Positions 1-11,853 of a stretch of DNA of 64,000 nt are shown here, one piece after another. Each line of letters starts with the position of its first letter. Positions within the stretch are counted from its first letter, which is position 1. Under the pieces are notes generated by a model. It saw only the letters and a list, made by a program, of their open reading frames with translations, was not told the origin of the DNA and did not search any database. The stretch is from Argyresthia goedartella (Eukaryota; Arthropoda; Insecta; Lepidoptera; Argyresthiidae): contig OX463806.1 of the NCBI GenBank assembly GCA_949825045.1, positions 39,270,208 to 39,334,207 of the forward strand. The letters are read 5' to 3'. The position numbers and the translations under genes were made by a program.

Positions 1-468
1 CATAATGGTGCTACTACAGTGGAACCAAGATTAGAGGTAGCATTTTAAACGCGTTATTCTTCTTCTCCTTTTTTCGTTGTTAAAAGGAAGGGAGACTGAC
101 GCAGAGCTCTGTCCCTAATGTTGGCAGATGTCATATGCTACCTTATCTTGGCTCAACTTTGTTGTATAAATGTACCTGTGTGAAAATTGAAATGAAAATG
201 AAATAATATTTATTTCACTAAAAAGTACACAATTACACAATTCATATAATTACATGTTATGTGAGGATTTAAAGTGCTTCATTTAAATTAAACAAATACA
301 GTACTTGTGATCCCCACACTAGGCAAGCCTGTAACGTGGGAACAAGAAACCGTAACAGCAGACGACACGTGAGAGACAGAGTGCGTAGTTACGAGTTACA
401 GGATATCCTAGTGTGAGGCCAGAAGCAATGTGTGTGCCTGTATGTAAATGTATATATCATTTCCTTAG
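1..468 (+). other. ClC-c intron end with two SINE fragments
   Basis: Intronic. About 303-360 matches the minus-oriented body of the window's tRNA-derived SINE (CACACTAGG...GTGGGAACAAGAAAC), and about 400-455 matches its plus-oriented 3' part (TATCCTAGTGTG...GCCAGAAGCAATGTG). The second runs to within about 15 bases of the exon. Confidence 0.5.
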
Positions 469-679
469 TGTCGCTGGTCGTGATAATGTTCGAGCTGACG
501 GGAGGCGTGCGCTACATAATGCCTCTGATGGCGGCCGCGATGGCGTCCAAGTGGGTGGGCGACGCGCTCGGCCGGCAGGGCATATACGACGCACACATTG
601 CGCTCAACGGGTACCCGTTCCTGGACAGTAAGGACGAGTTCCAGCACACCTCTCTAGCGGCGGACGTCATGCAGCCCAA
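469..679 (+). CDS. ClC-c: ClC-c exon: last membrane helix and start of CBS1
   Basis: Acceptor tttccttag precedes 469; donor gtaggt follows 679. The exon opens with two bases of a split codon and ends with AA of a Lys codon completed in the next exon. It encodes the final membrane segment, the GREGIY-like linker (GRQGIYDAH) and the first CBS residues. A SINE fragment ends just upstream and an inverted-repeat element begins at 692, 13 bases after the exon end. Confidence 0.93.
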
Positions 680-3600
680 GTAGGTGCCGTCGAGATAATC
701 TACGAAAACATGGCGCGCCCCTCCACCAATCCATGGGTACGCTGTCGCGCTCACTGGAAGCACGCTCGTTGTCGCTGGCGAGTAATCGAGGGGCGCGCCA
801 GGATGTCGTAGTTATCTCTTGAAAGTGACCGGGGTAAATAGAGCAACCGGACACAGGGTATCCTTATGTGGGACCAGAGCTAGGCATATTTGAGCGAGAC
901 GACATAAAGAAGCGTCGGCAGACGGTGTGCAACCTGAGCGACACGAAAATAGTAGCGCCGCCATTGCCAGTCGCTTTCTTTAATTGAACGAGTAGTATGT
1001 GCATGCATATAAATACATTTTTATAATGTTTACGCTGCGGAAAACTAGGGCAACATCTTTTACTGGTAATACTAATTTTAAGTAACTATTATAGTGCTGA
1101 GTTTACAAAGGAAATGGCGCGCGTTTTAAGCAGGTTTTGTATTTTCCTGGTCAGGGCCTTACATATGTACAATAGAACCAACTGAATCATGACCCACTTG
1201 CCTGATAATTCGTTTGAAACTTTCAAACTTGTAAGATCTATCTATCTGTCAGTGTCTAATCAAATGATAACAAGTTCGTTACCAAGGAAATAAACCTTCA
1301 AGCGAATTTCGACCTACTTGCATTTAAGGGGTTTAGCAAAATAAGCTTATGGTGGGTCATGATTCAGATGGTTCGATTGTACATAAACACACAAAGAAAA
1401 TTTTGACAAAAAACGAACATGAATACAGCACCGCTCTAGTTCCACATCGTTCACAATTTTTAATTTTGGTCGCTCCACCTGCTTGCGGGTACTTTAGTTC
1501 ACTGCGAAATTATGGATTCCTTTCTTCTTTACGTTGCGAATTATATATAATACCTTTTGTATTCATATTCTATTCGCAAAAGATCCAGGTCACCGAATAC
1601 ATTAGCACAAGTGTTCTTATCACCAATGTTTGGTTATAAAAGCTTGGCTATAAAAACTTAAAAATTCAATCTTGAAAATGTCACAATCCTCGGCTTTTGG
1701 ATGTCTAAATGTCGGTGACGTCTCTGTTTCTGGTGTACACTGTTTATACCTAGAAGGCTAGAAATACTTTGTGTCTGGTTAGAAATGATTGTTTGGTTTT
1801 TACACAATTTCATCAAAGCATTTGTTGGATATTTGCTTCATATATGCTATGCGTGTGAATAAATTTGCTGAGCAATTTTGCGAAAACGGTATAGATTAAC
1901 TATATTTGTAAATGTAAATGAAATAATGTAATACTAAGCTGGCGTAGGTTAGAGTTAATAAAGAGGGGCCTTGCGTTTATCTATAAGCATAATTTGCGTT
2001 GTAAAACTGCCTGCGCGATTAGCCAGCGTTTATTACAAGATTAGCTCCGGAACGTAGTAGTTCTGTGTGGGTAGCAAGAAAAAGGCAAAAGGCTTCGAAT
2101 TGAACTGTCAGTGACTCTTATGTGCAATGTCATAAGATTAATTACATCTGGACTCGTTCCTTTCGATCTGTGAACTATTCATGCTGCCGGCTCTGATGAG
2201 TGCATGACAACCTCTGGCGTAGCGGACCGGGGCACAGCCTCCCAAACGAGTGGTACCGGGTCCAATACTGGTCAGGGAGAAAGGGAAAACATTACCCATG
2301 TCTTGATTATATGTGTTTGATGTCGCTGTTTCTAGTTCCCACGACATAGAGTATCCTAGCTTGGGGCCAGAAGCAATCCTGTAAATGAATGTTTGTATTT
2401 AATATTTCTCTATTGATGTTCAGCGAATATGTAACAATATGTTATGGTTACTTACTATCCAGTGGCAGCCACCACATAATGGAATCAATTGTAATTCTGC
2501 GCTGGCGGTTTCAGCACAGAGCGAAATACTTCAAATTCAACACTTATGATTCAACTTGCGACAATTTGATTACATCCATTCATGATAGGTACGAGATCGA
2601 CAACTGTGATGTAATATTAAAGCAAAACTCGTTCGACATCACATTGTCAACCAGTGTTCATTCCTTGCAAAATTGGTTTGTTGTTCTGAAAATTTACATT
2701 AAAATTATTGACTGTGCGTTATGATTTTTTATAAGTTTAGCTATTATTTCGCGAAGATCTTTTCCATTACTCTTTCAATAACTGTAGCGTATCCGATCTA
2801 ATTAAAGCGCTTTATGTATATTGTCAGTGTTCAGCGATGCTGCAAGGCGAAACAGTTACAATGTATATTCGAAATATGATAACAATCTTTTTCTGTGTGG
2901 CGAAACTATTCTTAAACGTGAGGCGTATAAAACTTGGTATTGCGAGATATGTGCTAGACTATGCCATACCCATGACAAGAGCATAAACCACAGCCTTTAG
3001 CTCCCAAAAAAGATGTCTGAATCAATACTTATCAATAAATACACATACACAACAAATATTTTGGTTTCAGTCAAATAAGTTCCACTTAGAGGGCGGTAAA
3101 AGTTTGTAGATAATAAACACAGAGTAAGAGCAAAGAGTTTCGTTCATCTGAGGTTACTTACAAATGTATCACAGAGGAAAAGTACATAAAGAAAATTTAT
3201 GCAAAGAATTTGGGTTTGTAACTTGATAAAGTTGCTGTTAACAATATTTATCAAGTTACAAACCCAAAAGTTTTGCGTAATCTTCCCCATTATGTAAACA
3301 CAACAATGTATGAAGTGATTGTTCTCAAAATTCCTAAGAATTTCCTAGGGCAGCTAACTAACCATAGATGATTTTTTTCATGGAGTATAGTTTTAGTTTT
3401 GTTTGTTGCTGCGGAATAGGCTTGTCTACATAATTTTAAGTGCCTACGTGTATAGGGTAAGCATAGTTACATAACTATTAGGCATCGGCATCCCGCCTAC
3501 ATTCTCTTCCCGCCCATTGCAGACGCAACGAGACGCTGGCAGTCATCACGCAAGACACCATGACAGTCGAGGATGTGGAGACTCTGCTGAAGGAAACGGA

Positions 3601-6600
3601 ACACAATGGATACCCCGTGGTCGTCTCCAAGGAGTCGCAGTACCTGGTCGGATTCGTGCTGAGGAGGGATCTGAACCTTGCGATAGGTATGGTCAATTAA
3701 TAATGCTCAGGAATATACAATGAGACTTTTTTAAATATATAAAGATACAGGGTATCCTAGTTTGGGGCTAGATCAATGTGTGTAAATAATGTCCAGGGTA
3801 TTATTATTATTATTTGTACGCACAGTTTCCCCCCAATTAATCTACTTCTCCTGTCCAACCTTTGCCTTTGTAACTTTTGTCTTATTTTCGGGTGCGCGAA
3901 GCGTCTCCGTTTCAGGATTGGGCAAAAATGCTTCCATATGTATGGTTGTGTGTCCAGATGTTATCTTCTACAGACCGCATTTCTCAACTGATTCTCGTGA
4001 ATTTTTGATAATTTTGTTTGATAATTAAATAGGTTTTTTTTTGTCGACTCAGTTTTTGGATTTTTTTCTAAGTAGGGGACAATTTCAAAAAACCGCTACC
4101 GTCCAAACAGCTTGACAGATTTTAACGAATGAGGTGTCGTTAGATTTAAAGAGACCGTAACAGGAACAGGCTATATAATTTTAGTGAAAAGTCAATAGGT
4201 CGGGGTTTAGACCGCAAAATGTAATTTAATAAGTAATTGGTGCGGCTACTTTAATACTCCATGCACGTAACCAGGTGCATTCATAAGTTTGTATGTGTTA
4301 TTAAAAAAAAACTCACTCGCAAGGTCTACAGCTCACAGAGTTAGTTTTCTGGATATTTTAATTGCAGTACAATAAAAAAATATGAATTATGAGTATGAGA
4401 TAGCAAATCATGTATTATTCCAGATAACGGCAAGCGGCACGCGCACGGCGTGACGGGACAGTCGATAACGCTGTTCGCGGGCAGCGCGCCGCCGCCTGGC
4501 CTGGCGCCGGGCCCACCGCCCCTCAACCTGCACATCATCCTGGACATGGCTCCCATCACCGTCACCGACCAGACGCCCATGGAGACCGTCGTCGACATGT
4601 TCCGCAAGCTCGGCCTGAGGCAGACGCTCGTCACGCATAATGGGTGAGTGACTGCCGCCGGCGTCATCTTAAACCATCCGTTTAAGCACGGTTCTGTGAA
4701 TCACAGACGCCCCCCCGGCCTTACACAGGCTACTAGCAACAAAGTTAACTGGTTATTAATTCGCGACACTGATCAATCAATTTTCAGTAGATTCGTGTGC
4801 TGACAGCCAATCTTTATTCACAACAAAAACTCAAAAGATAAGGGATTTTTGTTTATTCGAATTCCTACGTAACTTGTCACAAAGTTTAACAAACTCGCTT
4901 GTAGTAATAATATCTGTGCATTACTAATCTTGTAAATTTTGTTTAAACAAAGAATGTCATTGGCAAGCACAATAATATAATATAAAGGCAAAGGTTTTGT
5001 ACTGGCCTATCCTTCTAGAAGGGCAGTATTCTCAAAAAGTATACATTTCCTCACTTAAAAAACTATATTGAGGGCATGAGGGGACCTCCCCCCCCACCCC
5101 GCTCTCCCCCCTCAATTAAGGTTAAACGATTCAAAAATTATACCTCCGATTTTATTAAACACAAGTTTTCCTATTTATAAAAGATATCCTACCTACCTAA
5201 TTATATGTCACCGTGAGATAGTCAAAACAGCAAGTTCATAAACTAACGCGTTAATTGATCAACTATCAACAGATAGTAAACCAGACCGACAGGGTTTAGA
5301 ATTTACGTTTCTTTTGTCTTATATGTCAACCTAACACGAATTTAATTAATAATTATATCACCTTCACCTAAGCTGCCGCAGTGTTTGCCCTGGAATTTCG
5401 TTTGCAATTCAAGTTTAAACCAGTTTACTATTTAACGGTTTTAACCGTTAGTTTATCAACTAACGCGTCATATAGTAAGCAGTATGCGGCAGTTTAATAT
5501 ATGTCAATAGTTGACCAATCAATGTGAAATAAACGTTAGTTTATCTACTAACCGGCTTATTCATAAACGTCTAATAAACGTATTTTAACTATAATGCCGT
5601 TATAATTCGTTTGTCTTTGTCTGTCACTTTGAAATTTGTGTTTGAAGCACATTTTAGCTATCATAGGTTTGATAAGTTTTATGAATAAGGCGATAATAGT
5701 TTTGACAATCTTACGGTGACATATACACAAAGGAAACTGTACCCCTGGGCCACGCGGTGACTGGGGTAGACCAGTGAAGTCTGGAAATGGAGGTAGGCGG
5801 GCGGCTATCTTTGTCCAGACCGTATAACAGTGTTTAGGGCCGTTTAGTGGTGATCAGGCTTGTGTAGCAGTAGTAGTACCTATAGTAACCCTCCTGTTAT
5901 CATAACGTCTTATGCCGATTCAGATTAGGAACCTAATTTGATCCGCAAAATTGCCGTGACCGTCTTACAACAAGTCTTAGTATTAGGTAAATGGAGCCCA
6001 TTATGGCGAATTGGAATGGAAATGGTTCCCATGGTGATAACCTAATTTGAATCGGAAAAAAACTGTGGGTGCGTTGGTCAGGTCCGTGTACTGATGGAAA
6101 ACCAAATCAAAGGATATGGTCTTCCTTGGGGGATGCACAATCTTCACTTTTTAAATGGAGAACTTAGTTCCTCTCACTTCAGAGATTTGTAGATGAAATA
6201 CCACTTTCTTGGTTTTTCAAGTTTCAGGAAAACTGTTTTTCCTTCCAATCTTCCAAACTGCAAACAATATAGGTACTAGGGTTTTCTACAATATAGGTAC
6301 TCATACAAGATACCTACAGTAACGAATTTGCATGTGCTATTTAAGATTTAGTAAGCAAAACGATATTGAGGCTGAGAAAAATTTGCTGATACATATTTAG
6401 CTACAGTATTAAATAGCAAAAAGTTCAATAGACTAACAAAGTCTTACATATAACGCTAATTTAATATGAAGATCAGTCATAACGCTATTTTAGTCCTTCT
6501 ACGCATTAGGCCCACCCAACTTGAAAGTGGCCAATGACTTTCTTTGTTTACATAAAATCTAAAAGATTGTAATGCGCATACTTCTCTTCGCATGAAATGA

Positions 6601-6732
6601 TACTGACTGCAGAATAATGAAACCAATTGTTATACTCGCAGTCGTCTGCTCGGCGTGATCACCAAGAAGGATGTACTGCGCCACGTGAAGCAGATGGACA
6701 ACGAGGACCCGAACTCCGTGCTCTTTAACTGA
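469..6732 (+). CDS. ClC-c: ClC-c (ClC-3/4/5-type chloride/proton exchanger), last four coding exons
   Basis: Partial gene; the 5' part lies before the window. Exons 469-679, 3523-3686, 4424-4643 and 6642-6732 join in one frame with matching phases and GT/AG sites, ending in TGA at 6730-6732. Seen: a last membrane segment ([10 protein letters not shown]...[11 protein letters not shown]), CBS domain 1 (AADVMQPK to RRDLNLAI), a Pro/Gly-rich linker ([13 protein letters not shown]), and CBS domain 2 ([11 protein letters not shown] to [12 protein letters not shown]), closing with DPNSVLFN, which resembles the vertebrate ClC-3 C-terminus. Known of the family: 2Cl-/H+ antiporters of endosomes and lysosomes, dimeric, with CBS pairs that bind nucleotide. 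The gating and proton glutamates are upstream of the window, so transport competence cannot be judged here. It is convergent with furry. Confidence 0.93.
692..818. repeat. Foldback element 13 bases after a ClC-c donor
   Basis: Arms of about 31 bases (GAGATAATCTACGA... at 692 and its near-complement ending at 818) enclose about 65 bases; both contain GGCGCGCCCCTC. It looks like a miniature inverted-repeat element. No clear target duplication was found. Confidence 0.6.
1166..1383. mobile_element. MITE with 32-bp TIRs and TA duplication
   Basis: TIRs at 1166-1197 and 1352-1383 (starting TGTACAATAGAACC; two mismatches) are flanked by TA at 1164-1165 and 1384-1385. It is 218 bp with no ORF. TA duplication fits a Tc1/mariner-type non-autonomous element. 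It lies in a ClC-c intron. Confidence 0.75.
2205..2395 (+). mobile_element. tRNA-derived SINE copy (plus orientation)
   Basis: Degraded tRNA-like head (AGCCTCCCAAACGAGTGGTA) followed by the body seen in the other copies (GATGTCGCTGTTTCTAGTTC, TATCCTAGCTTGGGGCCAGA). Confidence 0.65.
3125..3300. repeat. Dispersed repeat copy with a 22-bp perfect inverted repeat
   Basis: Starts AGAGTTTCGTTCATCTGAGG, a phrase shared with copies near 11500-11590 (reverse), 30460-30610 and 53160-53400. Within it, arms 3209-3230 and 3247-3268 are perfect complements (TTTGGGTTTGTAACTTGATA...) around a 16-base loop. Confidence 0.6.
3523..3686 (+). CDS. ClC-c: ClC-c exon: CBS domain 1
   Basis: Acceptor cccattgcag, donor gtatgg. 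It encodes [21 protein letters not shown] and continues to RRDLNLAI, the core of the first CBS motif. Entry is with one base and exit with one base of split codons, matching both neighbours. Confidence 0.93.
3747..3815 (+). mobile_element. SINE 3' fragment with (ATT)n tail
   Basis: GGTATCCTAGTTTGGGGCTA, then AATGTGTGTAAATAATGTCC and an ATT repeat. The same tail occurs inverted at 40339-40432, which identifies the SINE's 3' end. Confidence 0.6.
4424..4643 (+). CDS. ClC-c: ClC-c exon: CBS linker and first half of CBS2
   Basis: Acceptor tattattccag, donor gtgagt. It encodes DNGKRHAHG, a Pro-rich linker, then [20 protein letters not shown] and [14 protein letters not shown], very close to the vertebrate ClC-3/4/5 CBS2. 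The exon is much more GC-rich than its introns. Confidence 0.93.
5206..5721. mobile_element. Non-autonomous TIR element with TA duplication
   Basis: TIRs at 5206-5228 and 5699-5721 (TGTCACCGTGAGATAGTC..., two mismatches) with TA on both sides. It is 516 bp, without coding capacity. Inner repeats of ACTAACGCG and GTTTATC occur on both sides. Confidence 0.7.
6642..6732 (+). CDS. ClC-c: ClC-c terminal coding exon
   Basis: Acceptor tatactcgcag. It encodes [19 protein letters not shown] and then [10 protein letters not shown] and TGA, completing CBS2. The 3' UTR follows. Confidence 0.93.
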
Positions 6733-7870
6733 GCGCCGCCGATGCGACGAACTTTTGTACCACTAATTTCTTTTATTTTAGGGAGGAGTTATGGATCGAT
6801 GTTGCGCATCACTTTGTGGTTGGGTTGATGTTTTGTACTCAGGAGAAGTCACAGATTTTGATCCTTCTATCTAACATTTCCCAGATTACGTAACATCAGA
6901 TAATTATCATTTTGTGAAGTATTTATTTATTAAGTGACAATGTATTTCGTTAGGAACACAACAAACTTTTATTACCGTTTTAACATCTTGGTAGCATCCT
7001 ACCACAGAGCGATCAGTAAAGTAATACTAGTAAAACTTGGTATAAACAACTAAGTCTCAGTATTTCGTTGCATACCTTTTCGAATAGATCTGTTTGTCTG
7101 GAATTTAGAGGAAACTTAACAGCTAGGTACCAATACCTTTATGTAACTGCAAAAACTCTCTCCAATGTGAGATTCTGCGAAAACAAAGAATGTAATTACA
7201 ATTTGATATTTGTACAGAACAAATTGCGGCACACAGGCCAGCTCAGTAATACTGATCGAACTATACAGAACCCAAACTAGGGACATTATATACTTATGAA
7301 ATTGTATAATTAGTTGTAGACATAATCAATTTAAATCGAAGTTTTATACATGTTTTATGTGTTTGTAATAATAGTTTGTGTTAAATCATCAATTTATAAT
7401 TGACTCTTTTGTTATAAGAGTTTCATAAATCAATTCTCCTTCAATCTCTTTTAAGATGTATTAATATTGACAGTAACATTTTATTTTTAAGGAACCAAAA
7501 TATCTTTATTTATACTGGTTTATTTCGTAACATTTTCATATTTTTGTTTTAATCCGTATCCCGCTGTTCTCATATTGTGAGGCTTCTCTAGTTGATAGAA
7601 CCATGCAACATGTGCATGTAAATATATTGTACATAAATGTCAGCATTGTCAATGTCCTATCGCGAATTTAATACAGTGTAACGTTAACACAGATTAGTAT
7701 CCGTAGTTAGGAACTGAGTAACAGAATGCTTGGATCGGCAGTTAATATATAGGTAGGACTGTATCGGCAAGTTGATAAGAGACGATCATGTGCTTGTACA
7801 AAATGGACTGAAGATTTATAATGTACTGTCTGAATTACCTAAGTGTAAATAAAAGTAATTACATGTCAAC
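6733..7870 (+). other. Probable ClC-c 3' UTR
   Basis: AT-rich, with no long ORF. The first well-placed polyadenylation signal is AATAAA at 7848-7853, giving a UTR of about 1.1 kb. The end point is inferred; a second AATAAA lies near 8190. Confidence 0.45.
7848..7853 (+). promoter_or_regulatory. Candidate polyadenylation signal of ClC-c
   Basis: Canonical AATAAA hexamer in AT-rich DNA about 1.1 kb after the ClC-c stop codon. The cleavage site is not proven. Confidence 0.4.
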
Positions 7871-8985
7871 AGATTATCTAATTATTTCAAGCCCGCGGTA
7901 GCCTTTGTAACAGAATAGTTTCTATTATATTAATTATTTTATTTTTACCGATGTTAGATGTTTTCTTTTAAAATGTTATTTCTTTATGCACTACATTGTC
8001 CACATCCATGAAAAGTTAATGAATATATATATTTTCCTACATAGCTATGAATATCAACAAAACATGCGTAACCGGGCAGTATGACACAGAATCAATGTGG
8101 GAAATCTACCCGGCAGAAACCCGAAAACGGCTGTTTTGAGAATAGATAACCACTTTTACCTTTTCGGGCCAGGTATTAAGGGGATAATGAATAAAGTGAT
8201 AATTGTGAATTAATTCTTTATTATTCAGATAAATTACAAGTACAACGTACACTTGATTACACACACTTTGATAATATCAGTTTGAAAAACGTAATTGCTT
8301 TTTACAATAAAACAGTACAAATAATTACAAACAATAAAAAAATACACGAAAGTGTAACTCAAAATGTAGTAATATCACAAACCTAAAATAAAGCGGAATA
8401 CAGTTGGAATACCAAAATTGATACTATTTTGATACCAACTAAGGTACCAACCAACAAAAATAACTGGAGTGAATAGCCTCAAAAACTATATATTTAACAG
8501 AAAAACTCGAGGTAGTTAGTATTCAAGATATCGAATACACTACAAACACAATGCAATCATTATTGAATGTGTAGGTTCAGGTAGACGTGGATAAATAAGA
8601 ATACTATCATCATATGACCTAATGAAAATGATGAATGTTTATGTTGTACATAGGTCTACCCCTACTCCACAATCAAACTATCTCATCATCCTTTCTTGAT
8701 TGGCTGGAAGAGATATCTTGCTAGATATAAGCTCGCTATTGTACTCTATTTAAGCGTTTTTTTTTCTGTATGTCGTTTGTGTGCAGTAAATATATTTTGA
8801 ATTATGATGAATATAATTCTCCTGAATTAGACCAGATAGGCCATACATCCAAAATAAATACAATACATATAAAGATTCATTATTATTAGTTTTGAAAAAA
8901 GCGAATAAGCCAACTTTGATTAACGATCAAATAAATGATTAAACGAATTACCTGTACGTGAATTTCTATCATAGTTATACGAAGT

Positions 8986-9747
8986 CCTTCGACCGAAGAG
9001 TAGTACCTTAGATCTTATTATATACACATTGTAGTTTGCGTTAGTGTCACCTCTCTGCACTGTAGTTAGGATTATTGTATTATATCTATGGCAACATTTT
9101 TTTATTGTTTTCGATACAGGGTTATTGTGGACCCCTAGCCAAAAGTTAATATGGTTTTTAAAAATAGATAAAAAAGTATTTGGTAAAAAAATACCTTTCT
9201 AAATCTGAATTTCAAGCCAGTTTGTGAATCCTAAATTTCTAGGCGCATTCGGTCACCATTGCGCTCAGACTGAGGATAATAATAATGGTCCGTGCGCGCG
9301 GTGAACAAACGAGTAAGTGAGCATAATGAGTGTGTAGATAAATTTTCCTTGTATTTTTTTATTCCATACGCGTTTTTTTCCCACGATTTGTTTTTTCCAA
9401 ATGTTTTTTTTTGCCATACACGTCCATTTTGCGGGACAGTGGGCTAGCCCATCGCCGCAGCTAAAGAGATATGAAGTAAGTAAAGTAAAGTACAAACTAA
9501 GTAAAGTGGACGTGGCTATGTTTCTTCGCTATGCACCCGCAACATATTAGGAGAACAGGGTTATTCTAATGCGGGACACTTGTTGAGCGGATGAGCACTG
9601 AAACGAAAATTACAAGGCAGATCGGGATTGACAGCAGATAGAAAACAAAACTCCTACCTATAGTGCAGGCGGTGACACTAACGTGTGTAGCTGCAATGTG
9701 TATATATAATAATACTTAGATTGCAGGTACTAATCCGAGGACGAAGC
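8986..9747. mobile_element. Inverted-repeat element with about 100-bp arms
   Basis: The left arm near 8986-9065 (TAGTACCTTAGATC, TATATACACATTGTAG, GTTAGTGTCACC) is complemented by the right arm near 9668-9747. The interior of about 600 bp has no credible protein. Exact ends are uncertain. Confidence 0.6.
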
Positions 9748-9754
9748 ACAAATA

Positions 9755-10460
9755 GTTAAGCGGGGTTTTCACAATAAGAGTTCTCTCAGACCGAGTGCGC
9801 TCGTACGAGGTCATAAGAGCTAGTTGTTATTGGCTGAAGCAGAAAACTATGAAAGTGAAAGAATTTTTCCGACTTCTGAGCTAAAAATAGCCCCTACGCC
9901 GCTTGATTTTGGATTCTAAGGCGGAAAAAGAGTTTTTAGAGCATTTTATTTAAATTTTGCTCATGGTCGGTGTGAAAATTTGTATGTGTCACTCAGGAGC
10001 AAAATTATTTTTCGTCATGGGTGTTAACGCTTGAATCCTTCGCTTCACGCTGGATTCAATGTACCGCCCTCGCCGTAAATAAATCATTTTGCTCCCTTCA
10101 GACACAAATAACTGTTAAAACGTGACCTTTGATTTTGTAGTTATTTAGCCTAACATTCCACAACACTGCCTCAAGTTCTACAAAGCTCACAGTTCAACGT
10201 TCTGTACACTTTTTCTTTACATCCGTTTAATATTCATTAGTTGGCGCTATTTTATTTTTATATAATTATCCGAGTCAGCTCGTAAAAATAGAGCCGCGCA
10301 CGAGTTCACTCTGATCAGATGTCGACGTCCGAGTTCGCTCTGATCACTTGTTTACACAGTACGAGTAGCATTCCAATCCACCACAGTAGTCATCCCTCGG
10401 TAGCGCACTCGGTACTCCGGTACTATCGAGAGTACTCATATACTCAAAACCCCGCTTTAC
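9755..10460. mobile_element. Foldback element with GTTAAGCGGGGTTTT ends
   Basis: The left end AAGCGGGGTTTTCAC... and right end ...AAAACCCCGCTTTAC are complementary, with further loose complementarity inward (ACCGAGTGCGCT). It directly abuts the previous element. Confidence 0.55.
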
Positions 10461-11112
10461 TTACTGAACTTATTCATTTTAATCCAACTATTTGTTCATT
10501 CATTACTTTAGTAGATTTTAGACATGTACAATATGTAGTAACTAAGTATATAAGTTGGTCGAGCTCACCGATCGGTGCCTCTAGTAAAGTATTTTAGAAG
10601 TATTCAATGCATAGTTCGTTTGCACACTTTTCTTTAACGAAAACCAGCTGGTCTTTTTCATAAACTCTCACTAGAGTTTTAATTGTAGCAAAACTCACGC
10701 GATGTCTTTGATATCAGTTGTTGAGAACAAACTTCAAAAACTTCCACAAGATATAATCTAAAATTTAACTAAATTATGCTAAGTTATATCATATGCCTCA
10801 TACGTAATGCATTTTCGTGTGACATTGGTAATGTAGTACGTATTCATACATGTCTTAGTAGGTAAATTATTACAGTTTGGATTTTTTTTGATATCGTGTT
10901 TGGTCACTGATACGCTACAATTTGTTTACAGGGATCTGTTAGCTATCTTTGGTCATAATAGGGGGTGGTTCTAAAAGTACACTACGATTAGTATTTTACA
11001 ACAAGCCTGCAAACATTATGATGTCGTCATTATTGTTTGTACATTCCGTAAACAAGTTGATCGAAATATTTGATCCGCTGAAGTAGAAGTACATAAATAG
11101 CTATGGCTATCT

Positions 11113-11153
11113 AGACAATTTGCGCACTCATTTATTGAGTGCGCAAATTGTCT
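11113..11153. repeat. Perfect 18-bp palindrome, 5-base loop
   Basis: Arms 11113-11130 and 11136-11153 (AGACAATTTGCGCACTCA) are exact complements around TTTAT. It is short and perfect, unlike the decayed repeats nearby. Confidence 0.85.
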
Positions 11154-11224
11154 GATGACTTACAATTATTGTTTGTGATAGAATGATGGCAATGGAGATG
11201 ATTCCGCTTCCGAAGATACTTCGA

Positions 11225-11450
11225 GGACCTCTGTGGCGTTGCGGTCGAGGCTGAGCCTCCCAAGCGAGGGGTCCCGGCTTCGAATCCTGGCTGGGGAGTA
11301 AGAAATCAAGATCCCCAGTTTTTGGGAGCCAGAAACAATTGGCAAACAACATGTAAACATGTTTGTAATTGTTTCTGGCTCCCTTGACATGAGAGTATCC
11401 TAGTGCGGGGCCAGAAACAATGTAGGTGCCTTTATAATGTATATGTTACT
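11225..11450 (+). mobile_element. tRNA-derived SINE copy with an internal hairpin
   Basis: tRNA-like head (TGGCGTTGCGGTCGAGGCTG, B-box GGCTTCGAATCC), then the family body (GTATCCTAGTGCGGGGCCAG). Between them, GGGAGCCAGAAACAATT is repeated inverted about 60 bases later, a rearrangement not seen in the other copies. Confidence 0.7.
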
Positions 11451-11740
11451 TGTCAAACACTGTCCAGCAAAGTTTTATGGATAATTACAATTCATTTCTC
11501 TGATTAACGAAACTCCTGCTTAAATTTGCTTAACTTCATCCTTCATTTGTAACCTCGGATGAACGAAACTCTTTTCATACGTAATCTGTGTTGGTTTGAG
11601 ACACTTAAAACCCTCCACTTGGAACAAATTCCACTGATTTCTTCCCCATTAACTCTTCTGTTATAAATACTGAACGTTTCGGAATCACGTTAATGTTAAT
11701 TTAAGTTTCTGCATTGGTACTAAAAGTTCATCCACAATAG

Positions 11741-11853
11741 TTTTAGTGACGTGCGGGTTTCATCACGCACGCAGGATGGGCCTGCATTTCGTCACGCATG
11801 CGGGTTCAATTCCTTGTCAATTTGTGCTTCGTGAAATCTGCACGACACTAAAA
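11741..11853. mobile_element. Small MITE, same family as 34383-34474
   Basis: Ends TTTTAGTGACGTGCGGGTTT and its near-complement (CACGACACTAAAA), with inner CATCACGCA/CGTCACGCATGCGGG. The second copy at 34383-34474 has CTTTCAGTGTCATGCG ends. Confidence 0.55.

Noticed and set aside
11230..11300. tRNA gene
   Set aside because: Only the internal promoter boxes are tRNA-like; no cloverleaf could be completed and the sequence continues into the SINE body. The same applies to 13700-13790, 17330-17390 and 55590-55640.
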